Of a stretch of 64,000 nucleotides of DNA, positions 10,800 through 23,230 are shown one piece after another (position 1 is the stretch's first letter; each line of letters opens with the position of its first letter). The notes below the pieces were generated by a model. It saw nothing but the letters and a program-made list of their open reading frames with translations, was not told the DNA's origin and searched no databases. The stretch spans positions 496,001-560,000 of the forward strand of contig JAEBUN010000023.1 of the NCBI GenBank assembly GCA_023014365.1. The letters run 5' to 3'. This stretch comes from Lepiota brunneoincarnata (lineage: Eukaryota > Basidiomycota > Agaricomycetes > Agaricales > Agaricaceae). A program made the translations under genes and the position numbers.

Positions 10800-12787
10800 C
10801 TAGATGAGTGCAGCAACCTCGAGATTCGACCGCAAGATGATGCTAGGTGGGGTAAAGGAACTTGTAAGAAACGGTTGTCCACTCATTCAACAGTCCGAAC
10901 GGAGGATACGCCAAGCCAGGTGCGGGGACAAAGTGCACAAAGGGCAATAGAAGTGGGGGAAAAAAAGGGTCATCAGAAAATTGAACACTCACTCTGAGAT
11001 TCGTAAGCGTCAGGGTTAGCAATAGGAAAGATTATACAGTCAGTCACGGGGCCGGGGACCAGAAATCACTCAGAAGTTGACGAGGCTAACCTTCAACAGC
11101 GGCCATCACTACCCTCAACATAGCTGTATCCGTTGCCGTTGTAATGCTGTAGGAGGGGAAGAGAAGTCAGTAACCATGAGATAGGGAAAGAAAAACCACG
11201 AGTAACAGTGGCCAGGGACAAAGCAAATAGGAAACTTACTGAATATAGATTTCCCTCTCTTTTGACCTACCAGCCTTCTGCGCTAACTTGGCAAATCTTC
11301 GTTTGAAGTAATCCCTGCCAGCTCTTACATCACCCCGTTCGCCATCATAGTCCTGCAGCGTGGACGAATGTCGGACAGGTATTATATCGGATTGACTGTT
11401 GAGTTCCCTGGAAATAGGGACGAACGAGTATTACGTACGGGGAAAAAGGCCTTGATGTCCGACAAAGGGACCTTCTTTTCGAACAGGTCGTTCTTGTTGA
11501 GGAATAGAATCTGTTTGAACATTTCGTTAGTGACTGCAATTACGGTGGAGTGGGATTTGAGTTGGACAACGGTGGTGGTGAAGGGAAGCAGCATCGTGTA
11601 GGATGGCGAGTAACACGGTTAATGGGGCGTCGTAATGGTGGACTGGCCAAGAATGGAAGGGTAGGGAGAGCGAAGGATAACCTACAATTGAAGTTTGCTT
11701 GAACCACTGTGAATGACATATCGAATCCCAGATCGTCATTGCATCTTGCATTTGGTTCTGTGAGCACAGTGGATGAGCTCAACACGCGAAGAGCCTTGGA
11801 ATGCACACATACCGCATCCTTGTCCTCCACCAAACATTGATCATACCCGCTCAAACTGACCAAGAATAAGATACTCGTAACATCCTGGAAACAGTGTATC
11901 CATTTTCGCCTCTCGCTCTTCTGGCCCCCGACGTCAACCATCAACAGTTCGGTATCTCGCAGCCAGAAAGATGTCTCGGTGATGCCAATTGTCCGTGCCC
12001 GACATCGGATGATGTCCTGTTCAGTGGGTTGGTAGTTGGGTTTGAAGAGCCTATCAAGGTCTGAGAAGTAATATGGAAGGCTACGCGAACGTCAAAACAG
12101 AGGCTCCCAATAAAGCTTTCAAATGTGAGACCTACTTTTCCGGCAGGGCAGCTTCATTTCCTCTGCTTAGAGCTCTTTGTACATTGGGATCCGCCCATAG
12201 TGCCTTGAGGGGTTCCATGTAGCGACCCGGGAAACCTTCACCATCGCCGATATCCTTGGCGTTATCAATGAGGTCCACATGTGGGATATTCTCCTCCAGA
12301 ACCTTGATTTCAAAGTCGTCCATAGCGTCGAGGACGTACCGCAGTCCACGGGTGATATTATCAAACACAAGCTGCCGATACGATTCTATCTCCTGCGGCG
12401 AAAATGGTACTTTGTGGATGAGACGCATTTGCTAATTGGAACATGAATGAGCGTGGGCTGAAGCAGAAACTCGGGATAGGTGCACACCTTGAGTATTGTT
12501 GACTTTCCAGAGTCTCCAGACCCTAGCAGCAAGACCTGGTCACGCAGGTTAGCACGGGTTGCGATACGAAGGACAGCGGCGGACGAACCTTGACCTGAGA
12601 TGCCATCTTTACCTTTGCCTGAGGGTGACCAAGGCCAGAGATGAGAGGATCAGCGATCCGGGGTATGGTGAGCAAGAGCCGTGGCAAGACAGACCTCTCT
12701 TAGTTGCTTGTCGATTTCACGGTTGCGGGCTTTCTCCTCTTCGCTGACCTCCACGGTTGGAGCGGGCGCCGACATACACGAGCCCAT
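10800..12787 (-). CDS. Heterotrimeric G-protein alpha subunit
   Basis: Eleven exons fit: 12695-12787, 12589-12618, 12488-12535, 12136-12431, 11813-12080, 11686-11757, 11439-11510, 11240-11352, 11091-11146, a single base at 10993, and 10800-10842. They sum to 1092 nt, or 363 residues, the usual length. The start MGSCMS carries the Gly2 myristoylation and Cys4 palmitoylation signals. The P-loop is GSGDSGKST (Asp replaces the common Glu), switch I is RARTIGITET, switch II is DVGGQKSERRKW, the guanine motif is FLNKND, and TTATDT stands where TCAT is usual. The C-terminus reads IILRSNLEVAALI and lacks the pertussis-toxin cysteine. The protein couples a seven-helix receptor to cAMP or MAPK signalling at the plasma membrane. 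Assignment to a fungal G-alpha subgroup needs a tree. Confidence 0.95.
10993..10993 (-). other. Predicted single-nucleotide exon of the G-alpha gene
   Basis: On the minus strand the sequence reads CTCAG-A-GTGAGT. The CTCAG closes a 97-bp intron with a CTAAC branch-point-like motif about 20 nt upstream, and GTGAGT opens a 150-bp intron. The A joins the last G of exon 9 and the first C of the last exon to form GAC. The resulting residues are Val-Glu-Asp-Ile-Ile, as expected for the family. Without this base the C-terminal exon is out of frame. Confidence 0.65.
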
Positions 12788-12789
12788 GG

Positions 12790-14765
12790 CAGAGACAGTA
12801 GATGGTGGTGGTGAGAGATAGGGATGAGAAAAAGCCGAAATAGAAGGAACGCCCGGTCCAGTTTATCCGGGGCTATGTAAGCCTGACAGTTCATTCAGTT
12901 CTCCAGCCGAATCCCCCTTTCAGCAGAGCCCGACTCCGACTCACGTATGTAGCGCTCGTCGACCGACACCGGTGAATTGGGTACAGCTTGGTGTCTTGCT
13001 GCTCTATAACACTCGTGCAGCCCAGCCTTGACGGTCTCTCTCAGGCTCTCTACATCAGTGAGCCTAGATCACTGTCGATTTAGCATCATCAACATCACAT
13101 CAAGCTCCGGCTCAAAGGTTCCTCGCAAGACATTGGCAGTAACCTCTGTTCTCCCTCCATGTCCTAGTCAGCATTTCCCATGCCAGGTTTGCGATTGTCA
13201 AACAGATAGTTCCATCAGCCCGAGTTTATTCTTATACATGATCATGACGGCTGCCACAATTCCAACCCATCGACTTGTGCACAACCCGCCCTGGCCAAGC
13301 CCCAAACCAATTCACAGAAAAACGCTCTTGGAATCCCAGTGGCTTCCACCATGTCGACAATGAGGCGCACTACTTAAACGTCCTAGAACAGTAATAAAAA
13401 AAGCACCCGAACGGCTTGAAACGGCGGTCACCTGACCTTTAAAATCCTACGGGTGCCCACAGACCCCGTACAAGGTCGAGCCAAGCTATATGTTGATGCA
13501 CAAGAATAGCGATGAAACAGCTTCTTTTTGATATGCTCGCACCCGCTGCGGAGTCAATGCACGCTAGAAACCCGCTGTTATGCTCAGCTTCCGTACTCGT
13601 GGCAGTCGCCTAGGGGCTTGCGCACGCCGCAGCGTTAAAAGTATCATCCGCTGTACACGCAGCAAGAGGTTGAGCGCTGTGGTGGAGCACTCCGACGCTG
13701 GTCCTCCGCCAGTTACAAATTGCTATCTGCATAACGTGGGTTGACCCGTGAGGTGACAACCATCTTCCAGCACTTCCAACTGAAGAAACCCTGGGTGGAA
13801 GAAGTGATCAATGTCAAGACTTGGGAGTCTTAATTCTTTAAATGAATTGAGCACCAGGGTAAAAGAACGTCGTGGAGACAGACCCAACCGAGCGGTCCAA
13901 AAGCCTCAGCATAAGTATATACTTACAACAACGATGGGCCTCTCAATCGATCGACCCATGTCCTCTCCCACCCAAGGGTGCAATTAGAACATCGAGTTGA
14001 GGCATTCTCATCACTTTCGTAAGACTTTACTACCCATACCACCCTCCATCAATGATGAGCCACTGAGGTTCTGATGGCTTGCGCCCCCCGAGTGGGCCCA
14101 TTCCTGGTTTGTTGGCGGCAACTTCCGATTTTCGGAGGTGGCATCTATAGTCGACGTGCAGCCCAATGTGCTACATGTTAGATCCACTCCTTCCTTGAAG
14201 CTTCGCTTCCTGCATCCTTGTGAGAGTCTAGCCAAAAGGGACTCGCTCAAGAACGGGCATCGCTGCTACCAAGGGCCAATGAGTCCCAACCTCACGACAA
14301 GGCACTTGTCGCACGAAAATCTATCCCATCGTACGATTTTCCCACAACAGGGTTGTCTGCGTATGGATTCCAGGGCCCGCCTGGGCATGCGCACCTTATG
14401 CAGGGCAGTTGGCCTGTTGGAAGACAAGAACCTTGCCGTCAGTCGCTCCTGTCTACTTCCACTGAGGGTCCTCTCACTGGCTCTCAGTTTCACGGCGCTG
14501 GCGTCCCGTTGTCCGGTCAATAAATATATATATATATATACAGCATTCCTGAACAACAGTGACTGTTAGAGCAGGTTGCTTCAAATTTCCATTTAGAATG
14601 TCCACAGGCCCAGGCTTCATTCTGTGGGATCTTCTTGTGGAACGTTGGATCCCCTTGCCGGGATTTGATCACAAGATGAAGGACTCTTGGTAACCACGGG
14701 TTCCCAGGGTAATGAAATTTTAAGATGTCCCTTGCGACGATCCAACTTACGAAAATCATAAATAC
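12790..14765. other. No gene recognised upstream of G-alpha
   Basis: The first few hundred bases are probably the G-alpha promoter and 5' leader. Beyond that, frames of up to 143 codons (plus, 14138-14569) show no family features. An (AT)n run of about 20 bases sits at 14520-14541. Confidence 0.5.
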
Positions 14766-15560
14766 GTGCGACTGACTACTCAGGGTCGTCCTTACTTTGA
14801 TGAAGTTCGCTTATATCCAGGGACACTTTCCCCTTTCTCTCCACTTGCCATGGAGACATCAGACCCTTTGAAAGCTGATCCCTTACAGGACCTTGTAAAC
14901 CTGCTTCTGCTTCACCAGTTCACTCTCTCGTCTTTATCACTACTTCAACTGGCTAGCTCCCAAAGATATGGGCCTATAGTGTGCTGGTTACGAAATATGC
15001 TCCCAACGTCTTATTCAATGTTCTATCCATCCTGGCTTTGGATCTTTCCAATTCACTGACCCAACGCCAAGCAACCGTATGCAACATTCGGTTTTACCAA
15101 TCTTGGAGATTTTATATATTCGCTGAACTCGTTTCACTGGCATCTGGTTCCACCATTTCTCCGACCATCGTGAGTTCTCGAGAGAACAGTTCGGGGTGGA
15201 TCGTCTCATGGGGTTCGTCGAACCGCCTCCCTGCTTCACATATGGTCCCGACCCTCCCGTATTACCGGGGCTGGCAAAATGATACTCCCGGCTCGCGCCT
15301 CCTACATACTTGCCTTCGAGGGTCACCATGTCGCTCAGGAGTATCGTAAACGTGATCTTCTGTTTGCTCCCTACCACCAAGCATCACTGTTCTACTTGAT
15401 ATGCTCTCTCCTCCAGCGCAGGGATGTCTAGGATATCTACCATATGCGTGAGTACTCCTGGGGATTGTGTGTCTGATTCCGTCATAAAGGGAATGGGAGT
15501 TGTTATGGCCAAGGCGCTGTTGTCACTGGGGTCGGGCCTTGTCTTTATGGTGGTGGGCAG
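14766..15560. other. Unassigned coding-like stretch, possible relic
   Basis: Plus-strand frames show protein-like blocks that switch frame: one containing LYHYFNWLAPKDMGL near 14920-15000, one containing FSREQFGVDRLMGFVEPPP near 15170-15250, and one ending near 15400 with EGHHVAQEYRKRDLLFAPY. On the minus strand a 121-codon frame (15015-15380) is also open. Frequent stops between the plus blocks suggest a decayed gene or transposable-element fragment. I cannot name a family, and the strand itself is uncertain. Confidence 0.3.
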
Positions 15561-15658
15561 GGAGCCATAGAAGATACATGCACAAACGGTTTGGTATATA
15601 GTGTAAGTGGGGGTAATAGACTACATTTTACAACCGCGTCAAGCTCGCTGCTGCTGAA

Positions 15659-17768
15659 TCATATTTCCTCCTTCGCGAGCCAACGCTGGACGAGTGTTAG
15701 AGACTCCTTCGGCTTGTCATAAGGCACCTTGCACGACCAAGTCAGAACAAGATGTTGATGGCTTTCAATTAAAAAAATTCACGTACCATGTGTCCTGCAC
15801 CATCGATGGTCACGAACGTGAACCCGCCCGCACTCCTCGTGAACCCCACTTTCTCCCCATCTACTTTCCAAGGTCTTAACGCCTGTCCACTGAATTCCTC
15901 TTTCCCGCTCCATTCGAGTGCTAATGTCCACCTCTCAACACCGACCCAGTTAGAGAGCCAGTCGTAATTTCCGACGTATATGAGTACGCGTACTCCACGC
16001 TCGAGTAGCGCTGCGACATGGAGTGTGGTTTGTTTGGCGTAATCGAGGTTGAGGTAGAATCGGCCACCTAGGTTAGTGTTGCAGGTCACAAATTTTGATG
16101 ATATTGAAGGGTCAACGCCGAGTTTGGATCGGAGGGAGGGTTGGTCCAGATACTTGGTTATGTTTCTATTTTAAAAGAGGTTGGGTTGGTGTGTTTTTTT
16201 TTTTCGTTTTTTGGGAGGGAGGATTTGTTTACCCTATGGCTGGATAGCAGAGCGTCTCTTCTATTTTGCCTTCGCATTTGCGGCTCATATCGTAAGGGTT
16301 CAGTCCTGTGTGAGCTTTTGCTTTAGTTGAAAGCATATATGGGACGTGGGGAATTTACCTGTGGCAAGGTAGGGTTCCATGAAGGCGGTCATACAAAAAT
16401 CTGTAGCGGCCGCGCAGTTGATGTTGTCGAATTGATCAATGCAAGAGGCTTTCATCCATTTAGTGCATCGTGGGACCTAGACGTTGGCGTGAATAGAATG
16501 TATCGTTGGTAGGTGGTGAAACGCACCATTTGTTTCATGCTCACGCATTGCCTAGTGCGGGATTGTATCAACGCATGCGATGACTCGACAGAACTTTGCT
16601 CTGTACTCACCCGATGCTCAGAACTGGGGGAAGGGAGGCGTGCGTACACGGAAAATCATAGAAAGATAGTATCCAAGTAAAGAAGTCGGTTAGGCCATTG
16701 CCTGAATGGATATTAGCGAGGAGAGTTGGATTGGACACACATACGAGGCAAAGATACCTATCATAACCGACTGGAGGTTGATTGGTGTAAGACCAGCTTC
16801 CACTAGACGGGCGTTCTGGTCATGGATTTCGGAGGCATATAGCGGGAGATATCTTCCCTGGTTTCCTTGTATGTCAGTATACTCAGGATATAATAGGGTC
16901 GTCGTCTTACTGCGTAGGATTCACCCGCCATGTGGAAGGCACGGCCTTTGAACTTGACAAAGTGCTCGAAAAATATGGCGACGAATCTGGCGATATCCTT
17001 TGCTGCTTCTTCTGTAGTACTCTATCCATGTAGCTTCGAGTCAGGTGGTTGCCGCAGTCTTGCGTTGGACTTACAACTTCTTCCCCGTACTCTGCGTATG
17101 AAAAGCCTACGCCGACGGGTTGGTCGACAAAGAAGACATTTGCATTAGTATTCCATGACTCGGGATTTGGAATGGTTGTGTTTCCGTCTTTAATCTTGCA
17201 GGGCCCAAGTTCCATAAATAAACCAACCTCAGAGGAGCATCCTGGACCTGTGTTGTTGGTGTGAATATCATTAAAGTTGACTCTTTCCTGAACCACTAGC
17301 CTCCGTTGGTCCAGAAAATTACGTCGTCATGATCGGGGTCGTTTCTACTCTCGAAGAAATAGAAAAATATGTGGCGAGCTTCCATGTCAAAGTAACCCGT
17401 ATACGAGCTAGATAAAGATTAGCAAGCACCGTAATAGAATGATAAGGGTCGCGAGGTACTTGATGCTGGGATCGCAGAATTCATGGGATTTCTTGATACG
17501 CACTTCGTAGCACGGAAAGGCTGGGTGAGTCAGCACCGTGTGTTGATCGCTTGAAATGAAGGAAAGATCTTCCAAGGGGGTAAAAAGACCATCGTCGTAG
17601 GATGTCTGTTCTGTATGTTTTGTTCAGCGCAAGCCCCGGCAATTTAACTGGAGACAGTATACCGGTGAGTCGGCCCGATATATGTCTGCCATGACCGAGC
17701 GGCTTCTGGCCAGAACTTACAGTGGGTAGGAGGAGGCCTAAACATGAGATTAGGCCAAGAAGCCTCAT
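15659..17768 (-). CDS. Serine carboxypeptidase, peptidase family S10 (carboxypeptidase Y type)
   Basis: Eleven exons sum to 1440 nt (479 residues): 17721-17768, 17460-17605, 17301-17407, 17075-17247, 16911-17021, 16758-16857, 16611-16701, 16527-16551, 16359-16476, 16233-16305 plus 15787-16165, and 15659-15727. The start [15 protein letters not shown] is a signal peptide. Family marks in order are [38 protein letters not shown], the nucleophile box GESYAGRY, the aspartate box [11 protein letters not shown] and the histidine box GAGHMV. Ser occupies the position of the cysteine often seen after the catalytic Asp. The enzyme removes C-terminal residues in the vacuole or outside the cell at acid pH. 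The intron at 17248-17300 has a GC donor. The gene diverges from the WDR59 homologue. Confidence 0.92.
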
Positions 17769-17994
17769 TGCTATCTGCAATGTGTTGGGAGAGATCAAGA
17801 GTGCTTGGGAATGTCGGTCTATATTCGTGAAGCGCCCGGTGATCAACCATAGCGTGACAAATCCGGGGGTCGTCGACCCTGGAGCGTAGAGTGCGTGGAC
17901 ACCTGGACCCACATAATCCTCATCCTGTTCATCGTTCGCAAACTACATTACTGCCAAGTATACGCCTCGAGCACAAACTCGACAGTACCAACCA

Positions 17995-20900
17995 ATGCCG
18001 CGTCTTACGCCACCGCATAAACCCAGTGGCGTCTTCGAGCGTGACGAACCACACGCCGCATGGCCACCACCATCATTCATCCCACCATCCTCAAATTATC
18101 TCAGCACACGACGCCCATCATGGACGCCTTCTTTACCTGAAAACACGCCAGAACGTGATCGTGAACGCGAGAATCTATTCATGTCGAGTTCATATTCGCA
18201 ACAACGGCGCTCGAGGAAACGTCGGGTAGAGGATATTAGTTCGTTTTCGCCTCTGGAGCGAAATCCGAATCCCTCGTCATTCAATTTCAACTTTGCGCCC
18301 CCCAGCTCCGCGAACTTGTTGAGGCGCAACTCGCTGGTACCCTCGGTTCCGGAGGTGGTGGAGCGGCCCAAGAAGAGGATGTATCATGCGGATGCGTTCG
18401 CGGAGAGTACGAAAGAGCTCCCAGAGGCATTTAGTGGAGCCGGCCTCTCCTGAGGATGGGTCGAATCTGCGACGGAGCTTGCAGATTGATATGAAAGGCT
18501 TGGTGGGCGATGCAGTAGGGAATGTAAGTGTAAGCTCTGTCGGGCTAGGTGTCTGCTGACTGGTGTAGATGAGCATTAGCCCTTCTTCTCGCGATATTGT
18601 CCTCGCCGCGTGTGTTCTCCATGTTCGCATAAGCTCTTCTAGCTGACGGACTCTCCTAGTCGGCGGGGATTGTTTATCTTAGACCTCGAATCGCCACTAG
18701 AAGTGCCTCGCTTCCTTCCTCAAGGAGGTACATGGGATGTAGCAGATGTTCAATGGAACCCTCATCCTCAACGGGACCAGTATATCGTCTCGACATCGAG
18801 CGAGAAGCTGTATGTGTCCTTGACTGGTTTCAATATCTTCGCTAATGCACATCTTAGTCTGATATGGAACCTACTGCTTGTTGGGAAGACATCGATCCAG
18901 CATTTACTCAAATCCCACTACCGAGCAATCACCGACATCAACTGGCACACTACAGAGTGTGACACCGTTGCGAGCACTGGAATAGATTCTTGGGTATACG
19001 CATGGGATTTGAGAGCACCTCAGCGGCCGATATTTGGTATGGGATCTTTGCTATATGTTGGTATTCTTCTCAAGGATTTCTAGGCCTCTCCGCTTTTAAA
19101 GGTACCATTTCAAGTTATATCGTACAACCAATCCTGACTGGACATAAATAAAAGCTGGAGGAACACAAGTAAAGTGGAATCGCAAGGACGGCAACCTGCT
19201 AGCCTCATCTCATTCCAACGAGGTGCTGATATGGGACAGACGGGTATGTAATCCTGTCCTTCTGCATCTGCATGTGTTATACCTTCCGCGTAGAAAGGAT
19301 CTCTCCCTGTTTCTCGCATTACCGCGCATGTTGCAAAGATCTATGGCATTGACTGGTCGCACAACGTCCGAAATGAGATCGTCACTTGCTCCCTCGACAA
19401 AACCGTAAAAATCTGGGACATCAACGAATCCACTGGTACAGATGTCGTGGTTGAACCCAAGTCAACCATCCGGACCACGTATCCTGTCTGGAGGGCTCTG
19501 AACTTGCCCTTTGGGCAAGGACTTCTGAGTTTGCCACAGCGAGGGGAGACGATGCTAGAGATGTATTCAACAACCAATTCGGAAAGTCCGGTTGAAGTGT
19601 TCGAAGGGCACACAGATGTTGTGAAGGAATTCGTCTGGCGTAAGGGGGGACCAGGTGAGTCGTTTTGTTCCCAGTTCGTGGGCATGTATTAATCAGCGGC
19701 TCCAGACGAGTTCCAACTCATAACCTGGTCCAAGGATAGAACACTCCGTTTCTGGCCTGTGGACAATGAAATTCTTCAGGTATATAGACAATGTTGTGTT
19801 GACATCCATGTTGACTGTGCCCCACAGAAAGTTGGCCATCACTCAGAACCAACACGAGGTCGCTCACGTTTAACGAGGACGAGAGATAGCACTATCTCGT
19901 ACCGCAATCCACCTGAAACAAAATTAGCTGTGCCAACGCTGTCAAATCCACTGGGGAACCGTGCTATCCTTGCCGAGGTTCGCGCTCCTCTTCCTCCCCA
20001 ACTGACGTCGGCGAATCCGATTGTTCAGCCCCATATCGGTTCCGCCGCTCGGGCAGGTGTTTTAGAAACACTCCACGGGGCTTCCTCTTTGAGTTCTGCC
20101 ATGTCACTGCCACGCAACGCGGGTATTATTATGGGGAGCGCCAAACCGATACCGGTGGACGTGAAGGGCACGGGTGGCACGATGAGCAGGGGATACGTGG
20201 GTGGAAAAAGCGTCGCGAGGATGGACGCGTTTACATGGTTGTCTAATGTGAAGGTGGGGAATAGACGAGAAAGTAGCTCGGGTGCTACTAGCAATGCGGA
20301 TAGTCCAGGTGGACAGCAGTCTAGGTTAAGCTCGACATCACGAGTGCCTTCTGCGTTGGATCTGCAGAGTCCGGTACAGAATCAGAGTCAGTCGGCTCAA
20401 GTTCAGGGGCAGAACCAAACCCAGAATCAGGATGAAGCTAGGAAAAGGAGCGCAAGTAAAAATCGAGTTACCGAAGGCAGGAGAGAAGGGGGAGGGGAAT
20501 CAAACGCTGCAGGATGAGTCCGTCGTCTTCTTGGCTTCGATATCACCTCATCCTATACTGACCGTTAGGTAGGATCACATCAGTATTGACTGGACTGGTC
20601 TCATCGAAAATAAAGCTTGAGAAGGTCTGATATTCGCTTTCCTCCGATATACGGTCATGCTGACTGAGCATAGCACGATCTGGCAAAGAAACGTACTTGC
20701 ACACTGGGCCTACATGGCCCGTGGGGGGAGCGATCTTCAGTCTTCATCCGAGTGACGTTCACGTTTCCTCGGGAGTACCCACAAGCTGCTCACCCTGAAG
20801 GAACGCCTGCGGTTGAGCTCGAGCGTAACCCGTTGATCTCGATGAAGGACCGGGCGTTTATGCTCAAGCGCCTGAAAGCCATACGAGAAAGGAAGCGGCC

Positions 20901-23230
20901 ATGCTTGGAGGCCTGTTTGAGGTTCTTACTGCTTGGGGACGAGGAGGATCAATCCGGCAGGCCCTCATTCATGGATGCAGAGTCTTCGGATGAGGATGAT
21001 CCCTTCCACGAGACGCCCTAGGGATTTGACCGTCTCCTTGATTAGAAACAATAAGAACTTGGCAGAACCTAGGACATCTCAAGGTACATTTGGGCCCAAT
21101 GGTGAGCTGCTGTGGCTTCACTGATTCATAACTGCCAGCGTTTCTGATTAGGTATAGGTGAATTAATATGTTTCTTCCGCGCTCCTCCCCGTCTCGTGCG
21201 GACAATCCTGAGAAGCGTTGAAGGCTCGCCAGCTAACCCTGACGGGGCTACATCGCAGCAGCATCAACCACAACCAAAACCACCACAGCCCCGAAAAGAA
21301 CAACCTGAAGCCATGGGACCCCGAGTGTTCCAATCTCCAGCCCTCCTATCGGATGCCGTTCGAAAGCTGACCCTCGCCGCTGTTGATCGAACTTATGCCC
21401 CGGATACCCGGAGGCAGAGGGGCGATGAGATGGCCCGTGTCATGACGGACCTTCTAAACCTGTCACAGCAGAAACAAAGGGAGTCCGAAGTAAAAGGGGG
21501 TGATGCGCAGCAGCGGAATTATTCTAGGCTCCAGTCACAAGTGATACATGTGCGACGGAGCACAGTTTTCATGGCGAATGTGAATTCTATGGCAGGTCCA
21601 GACAAGAGGGTTGCGGTGGAATATGTGTTTGAAGCAGACACGTTGGCAGGGGTTTGCGAAGCCAATGCGAATGTCGCCAACGGGTATGGGAGGTATGATC
21701 ATGAGAGGGTGTTCAAGGCGTTGCAGGCACTGTTCCAAAACGTGAATGCCGACGGCAAGTGGCCAAGTCCAGAGTGTGAGAGATTTGCAAAGAGGGTGTT
21801 CATGCGGATGTGAGTGTCTATTTCACTTGACACCTGTTCCGGTGCTGACTGACCCACTGATAAGATATGATAATCTTGCAAAACATAAGGATATTCAGAT
21901 GCTGGCGATGCTGTCCATTTTGATCCTACAGACGCCCTACACGAGAAGTACTACGCCTGCCCCAGCACCCCCTGAGAGGCCTTCAGTCAATATCCTTCCA
22001 TCCTCCATTCGTAGCCCAAGGCTGAGTGGTTTTGACTATTTCAGTATCACACAGGCCATCAATCAGCCACTTTCGCCTGCATGGGGACGTCTTCCTTCCC
22101 CCGTTGCTCCGCTGCTTGCACCTTCCCTGTCATCCTCCACCTCATCTCGAGGTTCTTTGGCGAGTATTTTCAACACTGGCCGACAATTCATTCAGGATAC
22201 CTTCAACCCCGGTCTCAATACACCTTCGGAGATCGTAATCCCGACGGAAAGGCACTCTTGCCTCTGAGAAGATGAAAGCCCCGGATTCGCCTATCGCCAC
22301 AAACGCTGGGCAGAGAAAGAGGAAGGATTCATATCTGGCTCTGACCTCTACAATGCCAAACACAACATCGAAGTCGTGGAACGAAACGCTACCACATCAG
22401 AAAGTGCCTTCATTGCCTAGTGGTACCGGTTCGAGTTCAGGCATGCCGTTCTCTGCGGGCCAGGTTGGCCTTGGTGCAGGAGCAAAGAAGCCACCAAACC
22501 TGAGATGGACGAGCTCAAACCAAAGCGGAACCAATGCATCCAGCGAAAAGCAGGTTATCGTCTTTGAGCCACCAACGGAAGGGGAAAGGTGAGTTGACCG
22601 TAGAGAAAACGAGACGCTGGACTTATCACTCTCGTTTTAGGCCGAAGCTACTGTTTACGGATGACTTTACGAAGCAGCTCGTCGCACACGTTCATATTTA
22701 CGCAGAAATTTTGTTCCGGTGGCGGATGTATGAGAAGAGGATCAAGCTACTGAAGACCCTGAACAAAAGGAATCATGCGAGGGAGGATGTCAAGGGCGCG
22801 CAACATACAATAGGTGAGTCTCTTACCTATGGTTGCCTATCATGTCTGACATCTTCCCAGGAATTGTGCAAATGTGTAATCATTGTGGACATATCCTCCA
22901 CAGCAAAAGCCTTGAGTGCCATGGGTGTCATGTACCGAGGAACATGGCGTTATGTTCCATTTGCCGACTCCCTGTGAAAGGTGTGCCACCCCTTCGGCAT
23001 CTTGTTTACGTCTAACTCCTCTTCAAGGTTTATCGAGGAACTGTCTCCACTGTCATCACGTCTCGCACATATCCTGCTGGAATTCCCTTGAAGTACCGAT
23101 CTGCCCGACTGGGTGTGGATGCTTTTGCAGTGGTCTGCCGTACACAAGCCATGAGAGCAACCTTACGAGGCCGTCGACACGACTTGCATTTTCGCCACCA
23201 CCTCCTACGGCTCTCGTTCTTTCTTCGTAA
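17995..23230 (+). CDS. MTC5: WDR59/Mtc5-type subunit of the SEACAT/GATOR2 complex
   Basis: The ATG at 17995 opens a Ser/Arg-rich leader frame. A second candidate start at 18386 is directly in frame with the conserved part, so the true start is unsettled. Exons include 18569-18609, 18660-18809, 18858-19036, an 18-nt exon at 19084-19101 and long exons to 20516. A WD40 propeller comes first (GGTWDVADVQWNP, STSSEKLLIWNL, STGIDSWVYAWDLRAP, SLDKTVKIWDI, ITWSKDRTLRFWPVD). An RWD domain follows at about 20540-20960 (LHGPWGERSSVFIR, VTFTFPREYP), then a helical region (IQMLAMLSILILQTP) and a C-terminal zinc RING (CNHCGHIL, CHGCH, CSICRLPVKG, CLHCHHVSHISCW). The complex relays amino-acid signals to TORC1 at the vacuole. 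Frame changes near 20450, 21010 and 22240 need short introns or indels. Confidence 0.88.
19084..19101 (+). other. 18-nt internal exon of the WDR59 homologue
   Basis: The exon is bounded by TTCTAG and GTACCA and supplies six residues (part of PIFGLSAFKAGGTQVKW) between two WD40 blades. Both flanking introns keep phase and the family expects residues here. Confidence 0.7.

Noticed and set aside
17995..18453. Separate small gene before the WDR59 homologue
   Set aside because: The Ser/Arg-rich frame is more simply a leader of the same gene, or a non-coding 5' region, given the adjacent in-frame start at 18386; not strong enough to list alone.
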